Source: JACRIM01 sp964605185
Lineage (GTDB): Bacteria; Planctomycetota; Phycisphaerae; UBA1845; UTPLA1
Assembly: GCA_964605185.1 (NCBI GenBank)
Contig: CAZSBF010000038.1
Coordinates: forward strand, 1-37,322
Direction of reading: 5' to 3'
Length of the DNA: 37,322 bases
Made by a program: the position numbers and the translations under genes. Under the pieces are notes generated by a model. The model saw only the letters and a list, made by a program, of their open reading frames with translations. It was not told the DNA's origin and searched no databases. Positions 7,330-13,381 of this stretch are shown piece after piece (the stretch's first letter is position 1; each line of letters opens with the position of its first letter).

Positions 7330-7370
7330 AGCCCGCGGCCCCTCCGGGGCCAGGAGGCGATCCGAGACAA

Positions 7371-7796
7371 TCAATTACTTTGCCGAAATATGCCCGACGG
7401 AGGTTGGTTGTCATCATCGTCGCTGATTAGGACAGTACCGCATTCTGGGCATCGACCACTCGAATTCCCACGCAGATCGTATCCACAACTGCGGCATTTG
7501 CTGGAGGAAGTTCTCGTGCCAAAAAAAGCGGCGCTGACCAAGATCGACAAGCCCCAAGGGTATCCAATAAGCGATAATGCGGCCAGCACAGCTTCCAATC
7601 CCCACACTTTGAACACGAACACACTCACCACCAAGGGAAGAAGGACAACATAATAGGATACGACATAAGCTTTTCTGCGCCTCAAAAAACGCCAACCACG
7701 TATGATCGCACCGACAAAAGCGCACGCCATCGGTGCCGCAAATCCACCGATCAGTATCGGTAAGATCAACTCAGAAACAAAGTCGCCACAGTGCAT
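7371..7796 (-). CDS. Small membrane protein with C-terminal zinc ribbon
   Basis: 141 residues. Three hydrophobic segments (about 8-32, 44-62 and 67-90) indicate an inner-membrane protein. The C-terminus carries a zinc ribbon reading Cys-Arg-Ser-Cys-Gly-Tyr-Asp-Leu-Arg-Gly, eight residues, then Cys-Pro-Glu-Cys-Gly. This Cys-Gly-Tyr-Asp-Leu-Arg-Gly signature is frequent in planctomycete membrane proteins of unknown role. A charged Asp-rich tail follows. GC content is lower than in neighbouring genes. It lies just past the REP/transposase unit and ends 20 bp from its last hairpin. Function unknown. Confidence 0.8.
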   Translation of the reverse strand: MHCGDFVSELILPILIGGFAAPMACAFVGAIIRGWRFLRRRKAYVVSYYVVLLPLVVSVFVFKVWGLEAVLAALSLIGYPWGLSILVSAAFFGTRTSSSKCRSCGYDLRGNSSGRCPECGTVLISDDDDNQPPSGIFRQSN

Positions 7797-7865
7797 TGTG
7801 TCTTGGTGCCTACCTCGAATCGCAGCGGAGATATTCTACTCTCTGTCGTCAGACAGTAATGATCA

Positions 7866-8735
7866 TCATAGCAATTCCGCGCGACGATGGTCCCACTTCG
7901 GCCGATCCATCGATCCAAACGCGCCAATAACAACTGCTAGGATCGGCAGCGCTTCCCATGGGCGCAGGACGTGATGAATGCGGCCGCCGGGGAGTTCGCG
8001 CCAGTAGGGTTCCATTCGTTGGCGGCTGAGTTGGATGGGGCGTACTTCTCCTTCGAGGTCGGGGTATAGGCCGAGCACGCCAGCTTGGTGCAATACAACG
8101 GCGATAAGCAGCACGGCTACGGGAATCCAAACCATCGGCGAGCGACGCCAGCGCACCGGACTTGCACGATTGCGGCTGGTCGCGCCGTCGAGGTGCAGGA
8201 TTAGGCAGGCGGCCGCGCCGCCGAGTGTGTCAAACACGACGTCGTTGAAATCAAGCAGTGAGGGAAAACGCGGGTTGTAGATGAACCAGTATTGATACGC
8301 CTCGTCCACGATGGCGAGCACGACCACGGCGAACAGCGTGCGCGCGTGGCTCCCGGTGAGGGCGAAGAGGAGCAGGGCAAGGATGGCGAATTGCGGAAAA
8401 TGGACGATCTCGGCGTTTGCATAGAAGAGCCAGCGGAAGGAGCCGAGGAAGAGCACGAGCCAGAGGACGGCCAGCGTGATGATTCGCGGTAGCGTGCCGC
8501 TCCGGCGCGCCGTTTGAAGTCGCGAGATGCAAAACCACGCGCCGACGGCAAAGGCTAGAATCGCCGCCGCGATGAAGGCGCGGTCGACGGCCTGCTTCGT
8601 GAAGCGGTCGTAGGCGCGGAGGGTGGCCTGCTGGCCGATGTCGTGGGGCAGACTCGTCGCCAGGAAATAGATGACCGTCAGCGCGAAGGTCAGCCGCGGG
8701 CGTCGTGAGAGTGTATCGATGAAGCCGGAGAGCAA
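7866..8735 (-). CDS. VanZ-like membrane protein
   Basis: About 289 residues with six or so membrane segments. The VanZ-like core is visible: a segment ending His-Phe-Pro-Gln-Phe, then Asp-Glu-Ala-Tyr-Gln-Tyr-Trp, followed by Arg-Phe-Pro-Ser-Leu-Leu-Asp-Phe-Asn-Asp and a Thr-Leu-Gly-Gly turn. A further C-terminal helix and a short periplasmic-looking stretch precede a last helix. VanZ-family proteins are envelope proteins; one confers low-level teicoplanin resistance, but most have no known role. The start is uncertain: I chose TTG at 8735, which has GAAGGG eight bases upstream and a short leader before the first helix; ATG at 8780 is the alternative, lengthening the protein by 15 residues. 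It is divergent from the oligosaccharyltransferase gene, with little or no space between the starts. Confidence 0.8.
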   Translation of the reverse strand: MLSGFIDTLSRRPRLTFALTVIYFLATSLPHDIGQQATLRAYDRFTKQAVDRAFIAAAILAFAVGAWFCISRLQTARRSGTLPRIITLAVLWLVLFLGSFRWLFYANAEIVHFPQFAILALLLFALTGSHARTLFAVVVLAIVDEAYQYWFIYNPRFPSLLDFNDVVFDTLGGAAACLILHLDGATSRNRASPVRWRRSPMVWIPVAVLLIAVVLHQAGVLGLYPDLEGEVRPIQLSRQRMEPYWRELPGGRIHHVLRPWEALPILAVVIGAFGSMDRPKWDHRRAELL

Positions 8736-8802
8736 ACCATCATCCCTTCGCCAGGTGCGCCGCGCCGCTGATGCGCCCATATGCGCCACGAACACGGGTT
8801 CG

Positions 8803-11025
8803 ATGCGCCCGGCGATGGTCACGCTCGGCTTGATATGTATCGGCGCATTTCTGCTGCGCACGATTCCGGTAATGCACACGGTCTTTCCCGGCGGGGAAGT
8901 GGTTTTTCTCGAAAGCGACCCGTGGTACCACGTGCGGCTGGTTGAAAGCTGCGTTGCGAACTTTCCGCACCTGAACCGCGTCGACCTGTACGGGCAATAT
9001 CCGCACGGGCAGTCGCTGCCGGTCGCGCCGCTGTTTGACTGGTTGTTGGCGACGGCGAGTTTGATCGTGGGGCTGGGCCGACCGTCGGCGCGGACGGTGG
9101 AACTGGTGTGTGCGTGGGCTCCGCCGATGCTGGGGGCGGCTGGTGTGCTGGCGACGTACTACGTCGGCCGGCGGATTCTCAATCGCACGGCCGGTCTGTT
9201 GGCGGCGGCGATGCTGGCGGTGATGCCGAGCAATTTCTTTGCGTTCTCGATGCTGGGGTACACGGACCATCACGTGGTTGAGGTGTTGTTCTCGACGCTG
9301 ACGATGCTGGGCATCGCGGGGGCGCTGATCAATTGCGAGGGAAATACACGACCGGCGATTCGGTGGAAGGGGGCGATGCTCGCGGGCGTCGCGCTCGCGG
9401 CCTACGCGCTGGCGTGGGTCGGCGCGGCGATGTTTATCGCGATCGTCGGGGCGTGGTTCGTGGTACAGGTTGCGGCGAATCATCTGCGCGGAGTTGATAA
9501 TCGCACACTCGCGATGCTTGCACTCGTCACGTTTGGCGTGCCGCTGCCGTTCGTTTTGGCGGCGACGGCGTGCGGGTTTGCAATGCGCGAACATTGCATC
9601 GCGCTGGGCGGGGCGGTTGTGGCGATTCCCATTCTCTGCTTGGCTTCGCGCGTAATGGCCGGTTCGTGGCGAGGGCGGGTGACGTTTCCGCTGGTGATCG
9701 TGGCGGGCGGTGTCGGCGCGATTTCGCTGTTCGCGGCGGTGTCGCCGGCGGGCTGGGGCGGAATCGTGTCGCAGATTCGCCGCTTCAACGTCGGCGGCGG
9801 GGCGTTGCAACTCGTCGAAACGTTGCCGCTGATTCGGGGAGCGGGCGGATTCTCGCTGGCGCCGGCCTATGAACAATTCACGACGGCGATCTTCATCGTG
9901 ATTCCCGCGCTCCTGCTGCTTGCCATTCAAACGATTCGTCGCGCCGAGCCGGGGCGGTTGCTGCTGCTGGTCTGGAGCATCGCCATGATCGCGGCGACGC
10001 AGGGTCAACGACGATTTGCGTATTACTCGGCGGTGTCGATTTCTTTGCTGACGGCGTATCTATCGTTTGAGATCCATTCGTGGCTGTCGCGACGGATCAC
10101 CGCGCCGGCCGGTCGACGCGCGGCGTCGATTGCACTGGCGATGATTGTTATCGCCGCGTTGCTCGTGCCGAATCTTCCGGCGTCGGTGGAACTCGCATCC
10201 ACGGCCGAGGCGCCGAACGCTGACTGGCGCGAGGCACTGGCGTGGATGCGCACGAACACGCCGGAGCCGATGGGGGATGCGGCCGCTTATCTGTCGCGGT
10301 ATTACGCGCCCGGCGACGGAACGTCCACCCCGTTTCCCGCGTCGGCTTATTCCATCATGAACTGGTGGGACTACGGCTACTGGATCGTGCGCGGCGCGCG
10401 GCGGATGCCCGTGTCGAACCCGACGCAGCATTGTGCCCGCGAGGCCGCGGCGTTCTTTCTTGCGAAGAGCGAGGCCGAGGCACGCGACATCGCGCGGACG
10501 TTCGGCTCGCGCTATGTCATCGTCGATGCCCTGATGGGGTTTCTCCCGGGGGCGCGCGGCGGGGCATCGCGAGGAAAGTTTCCCGGCGTGATCGCATGGG
10601 CCGGGGCGCGAGAGTCGGACTATTTCGAGAAGTGCTATGAGCGCGGGGCAAATGGGGCATTGCAACCGGTGACGCTTTTCTACCCCGCATGCCACGAGAC
10701 GCTCTACTCGCGGTTGTACATCTTTCGTGGAATGCCGGTGACGCCCCTGGAAGCGTGGGCCGTGCGAATTGTGGACGAGGCTGATGCAGCGCTGGGGACC
10801 ATTCGTGTGATGAAGGACTCCCGACGATTCGCGAAACACACCGACGCCACGGCCTTCATCGCGGCGAATGCGGGCTATCGACTGGCCAGCCGCACGCCGT
10901 TCAACAGTTGCGTGCCGCTGCCGCCGCTACAAGGCTTTCGTCTGGTGCATCAATCACCGACGGCCATCGGGGCGCAAAACGGCAAGCCGATTGCGTATGT
11001 CGAGGTTTATGAGATTCGAAATTAG
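8803..11025 (+). CDS. STT3-type oligosaccharyltransferase (PglB/AglB-like)
   Basis: A polytopic glycosyltransferase of about 740 residues in the STT3 family, which moves a polyprenyl-linked glycan to asparagine of exported proteins. Motifs: the acidic first loop Glu-Ser-Asp-Pro-Trp-Tyr-His (D39), Asp-His-His after Gly-Tyr-Thr (155-157) for the metal site, a Val-Glu-Thr-Leu-Pro candidate for the external-loop glutamate (E339), and the signature WWDYG (521-525) that reads the sequon. About 11-13 membrane helices occupy residues 1-460; the remainder is a soluble domain with a Met-Lys-Asp that may match the DK/MI region. Start uncertain: ATG at 8803 (used), 8815 or 8719; none has a clear ribosome binding site. 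Its stop codon overlaps that of the convergent TPR gene. The glycan and target proteins are unknown. Confidence 0.9.
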   Translation: MRPAMVTLGLICIGAFLLRTIPVMHTVFPGGEVVFLESDPWYHVRLVESCVANFPHLNRVDLYGQYPHGQSLPVAPLFDWLLATASLIVGLGRPSARTVELVCAWAPPMLGAAGVLATYYVGRRILNRTAGLLAAAMLAVMPSNFFAFSMLGYTDHHVVEVLFSTLTMLGIAGALINCEGNTRPAIRWKGAMLAGVALAAYALAWVGAAMFIAIVGAWFVVQVAANHLRGVDNRTLAMLALVTFGVPLPFVLAATACGFAMREHCIALGGAVVAIPILCLASRVMAGSWRGRVTFPLVIVAGGVGAISLFAAVSPAGWGGIVSQIRRFNVGGGALQLVETLPLIRGAGGFSLAPAYEQFTTAIFIVIPALLLLAIQTIRRAEPGRLLLLVWSIAMIAATQGQRRFAYYSAVSISLLTAYLSFEIHSWLSRRITAPAGRRAASIALAMIVIAALLVPNLPASVELASTAEAPNADWREALAWMRTNTPEPMGDAAAYLSRYYAPGDGTSTPFPASAYSIMNWWDYGYWIVRGARRMPVSNPTQHCAREAAAFFLAKSEAEARDIARTFGSRYVIVDALMGFLPGARGGASRGKFPGVIAWAGARESDYFEKCYERGANGALQPVTLFYPACHETLYSRLYIFRGMPVTPLEAWAVRIVDEADAALGTIRVMKDSRRFAKHTDATAFIAANAGYRLASRTPFNSCVPLPPLQGFRLVHQSPTAIGAQNGKPIAYVEVYEIRN

Positions 11026-12398
11026 AGCCGGCTCTGGGCGAGGGCGTAATGGGCCGCGTAGTTGGGGTCGGTGGTGTAGTACTGTGACGCGGAGTGGAAC
11101 TGCCGCAGCGCCCCGCGATAGTCGCCCTGATCGTACAGCGAGAGGCCATAGGCATCGTGGGCGTCGGCGAGACCGCGCTTGCGCGTGTCATTGCCGGAGT
11201 CGAGGATGAATGCGCCGTAGCGGGCATCGACCACGGTCTTCAGATCGCCGGCCTCAGTCGATTTCGTCGCGAGCCGTTCGTAGGCTTCGATCAGATCGTC
11301 TTTCTTCTCTTCGCTTACCGATCCGGGTTGATAGGCGCGGGCGTTGTCGAACGCTTCGAGGGCGAGCCGCAACCGCCCGGCGCGGAGTTCGCGGTCGCCG
11401 CGCTCGAACTCGAAGTCGGAGTATTCGGCTTTCGTTGTTTCGTTGGACGAAATGTCGAGGCTCTTCAGATACAGGCGACGGGCCTCATCGTCGCGGCCCC
11501 CGGTCTTGGCGTCGCGGGCGAGGGTGACAAAGGTTTTTGCATAGTCGGCCTTGATCTGTCCCTGGAACTCGAGGTTCTCCTTGCTTAGCGCGATCGCCGA
11601 CACAAAGGCATCCTGGGCGTCGCCGAGTCGGCCGATGCGGACATAGGCCTGGGCCAAAAGATCGAACGAGCCGGCGTCCTGCGAGTTGTCGGCGTTGAAC
11701 TGTTCAATGCGGCGAAGCAGCGTGTCGAATTTTTCGACCGGCGTGGCGGCGATGGCGTCGGACAGCTCGGCGCCGGCAAGACCCTTCTTGCCAAGCTTCT
11801 CGTAGAAGTTCACCAGCTCGATGCGCGCGTCCACGTTACCCGGTTCGGCGTCGAGAAGATAAGACGCGAGCTGGGCACCGTCGCGCTGCGTGGCGGGTTG
11901 CCTCAGAAGTCGTTGGATTTCAGAAAGGGCGGCATCGGGGCCCTTGGCGAGAACCGTCGCTGTGCGCAGATCGGTTTGAATTTGTTCGCTGTCGGAGCCG
12001 GATGCGGCGCGCGAGAAGTACCGCTTGGCTTCCTCATAATTGCCCTCGGCCAAATAGGTTCGCCCGACATAGGCGGCGGCGATGGCATCCGACGAATCAC
12101 GCTTCAGCACGCTCTCGGCGGCTTTGCGAGCGCCGACGGTATCGCCGGCCTTGAGCAGGTCCTTGGTGGTCTCAAGGGCCTGCTTGCGGAACTTCATGCG
12201 TTCGGAGTTTTCATTCTCGGTGATGGGGCGGCCGTTGGCGTCGTACGCCGTGCCGCCGGAGACCGAGGTGCGACTGCCGAGAACGTTCAGCAGGAAATCG
12301 GGCCCGAACCCGGATGCACCCACTGTCGACGACGTGCCGGCAAGGCCCGAAAGCCCTCCAGACAACGTCGGCAACATGGATGAAATCGCACTGATCAT
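11022..12398 (-). CDS. Tetratricopeptide-repeat protein
   Basis: 458 residues. The first 60 are Gly/Ser-rich and low in charge; the rest is helical repeats of TPR type, for example Ala-Ala-Tyr-Val-Gly-Arg-Thr-Tyr-Leu-Ala-Glu-Gly-Asn-Tyr-Glu-Glu-Ala, a second at Leu-Leu-Ala-Gln-Ala-Tyr-Val-Arg-Ile-Gly-Arg, and a last Tyr-Asp-Gln-Gly-Asp-Tyr-Arg-Gly-Ala. No signal peptide or membrane helix is clear. TPR proteins serve as scaffolds; the partner cannot be told. The start is the ATG at 12398, nine codons inside the open frame, preceded by a purine-rich GGGAAAAGAAG. It is convergent with the oligosaccharyltransferase gene and the two stop codons overlap (11022-11025). Confidence 0.85.
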   Translation of the reverse strand: MISAISSMLPTLSGGLSGLAGTSSTVGASGFGPDFLLNVLGSRTSVSGGTAYDANGRPITENENSERMKFRKQALETTKDLLKAGDTVGARKAAESVLKRDSSDAIAAAYVGRTYLAEGNYEEAKRYFSRAASGSDSEQIQTDLRTATVLAKGPDAALSEIQRLLRQPATQRDGAQLASYLLDAEPGNVDARIELVNFYEKLGKKGLAGAELSDAIAATPVEKFDTLLRRIEQFNADNSQDAGSFDLLAQAYVRIGRLGDAQDAFVSAIALSKENLEFQGQIKADYAKTFVTLARDAKTGGRDDEARRLYLKSLDISSNETTKAEYSDFEFERGDRELRAGRLRLALEAFDNARAYQPGSVSEEKKDDLIEAYERLATKSTEAGDLKTVVDARYGAFILDSGNDTRKRGLADAHDAYGLSLYDQGDYRGALRQFHSASQYYTTDPNYAAHYALAQSRL

Positions 12399-12597
12399 GA
12401 GCTTCTTTTCCCGTCCGGAAAGCACGCTGGGCGCAACCGCACAGATTCAATGTCGGTTTGGCCGGGTCAATGGGCCAGTGGCGAATTGTGTGATAATCGT
12501 TGTCCGAAAATTAGGGCACGCGGTCGTTATGACGCCGTGCGTTCTAAGACGTGGGCGCGGGCAGTCCAATATCCACGGACAATCGCGTTCGATCCAC

Positions 12598-13281
12598 TCA
12601 GGGTGCGTGATGGGCCTTTTCACGCGTGACCAGCATGTGAGCCAGGCGCGTCGGCTCGGGCAGGCGATATTTCGTGCAGCACCGCAAGACGACATCGACC
12701 GCTCCGTCGAGCGTGATCTTGTGACCCACACTGACGAACACGGGCTTGAGTCGTTCACGCGTGCGGAGGACGCGGCCGATCTTCTCATCGCCATCCACGA
12801 GCGAGACGCACGCGCCGCGCGAGGACGCCGGCTCCTTGTGCTCGCCACACAGACGGCTCTTGGCGCAGCCGATGCTGGGCAGGTCGAGCAGCAGCCCGAC
12901 ATGACTGGCGATGCCGAATCGGCGCGGATGGGCACGGCCATGACCATCAAACATGAGGACGTCGGGTTTGGGGGAAAGCTTCGCCGCGGCCGCGAGCATC
13001 GCAGGCGTTTCGCGAAAGCTGAGCAGACCGGGGACGTAGGGAAACGCGGTGCGCTCTACCGCAACGACTTCCTCCACAAGTTTCTGTCGCTTGACGTCCC
13101 AGACGACCCAGCCGGCGATGATTTCTTCGCCATTGGAGCAAAAGGCACAGTCCGCGCCGGCGACGAGCGCGGGGAGTCGCGCGAGCTTTACCTCGCGGAC
13201 GCTTGCGGCAAGCTCGCGCTGGAGGGTGACGGCCTGCGTCGGCGAGAGATTCCAGTCGTGCGTCATCACGGGCGAAAGCAT
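12598..13281 (-). CDS. nfi: Endonuclease V (deoxyinosine 3' endonuclease)
   Basis: Endonuclease V cuts DNA one base 3' of deoxyinosine and starts repair of deaminated adenine. 227 residues, the normal length. The catalytic acidic residues are in place: D44 (Gly-Ala-Asp-Cys-Ala), E91 (Ser-Phe-Arg-Glu-Thr-Pro) and D112 (Met-Phe-Asp-Gly-His-Gly). The Tyr-Val-Pro-Gly-Leu-Leu wedge region and the His-Pro-Arg-Arg-Phe-Gly-Ile-Ala-Ser-His motif are present, as is the Gly-Cys-Ala-Lys-Ser-Arg-Leu-Cys-Gly stretch. The ATG at 13281 is preferred over 13266 because GGAG lies upstream of it. It is divergent from the large exported-protein gene. Confidence 0.95.
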   Translation of the reverse strand: MLSPVMTHDWNLSPTQAVTLQRELAASVREVKLARLPALVAGADCAFCSNGEEIIAGWVVWDVKRQKLVEEVVAVERTAFPYVPGLLSFRETPAMLAAAAKLSPKPDVLMFDGHGRAHPRRFGIASHVGLLLDLPSIGCAKSRLCGEHKEPASSRGACVSLVDGDEKIGRVLRTRERLKPVFVSVGHKITLDGAVDVVLRCCTKYRLPEPTRLAHMLVTREKAHHAP

Positions 13282-13302
13282 GGCACCGTTACTCCGGGAG
13301 GA

Positions 13303-13331
13303 TTGTCCGGCTTTGTCCGGCTACGTACAAT
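13303..13331 (+). promoter_or_regulatory. Predicted promoter with tandem 10-bp repeat
   Basis: TTGTCC (13303-13308) and TACAAT (13326-13331) are separated by exactly 17 bp. A perfect tandem repeat TTGTCCGGCT x2 (13303-13322) covers the -35 and most of the spacer and could be an operator. Expected start near 13338, about 44 nt before the ATG at 13382. Confidence 0.5.
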
Positions 13332-13381
13332 TCCACGGCACGTCCCGCTGCGGCGGCCAGCGTGTCACCGGGGTCTTCGCA

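Larger units (their letters stand above)
6653..7351. mobile_element. REP-flanked Y1 transposase unit (RAYT-like)
   Basis: The unit is symmetric. On the left are a GC hairpin (6653-6667, TGCCCC/GGGGCA), a GTAG-led REP (6675-6707) and a second GC hairpin (6728-6748). Then comes the transposase gene (7224-6772). On the right are a GC hairpin (7236-7250), an inverted REP ending in CTAC (7275-7329) and a last GC hairpin (7337-7351). Inverted REPs with outward GTAG around a single-domain HUH transposase match the REP-associated tyrosine transposase arrangement. No tnpB is present. The outer boundaries are my choice; the mobile unit may be the REPs alone. Confidence 0.7.

Noticed and set aside
8740..10008. 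422-codon minus-strand frame opposite the oligosaccharyltransferase gene
   Set aside because: Its translation is an Arg/His/Gln-rich antisense product; the plus strand has clear STT3 motifs.
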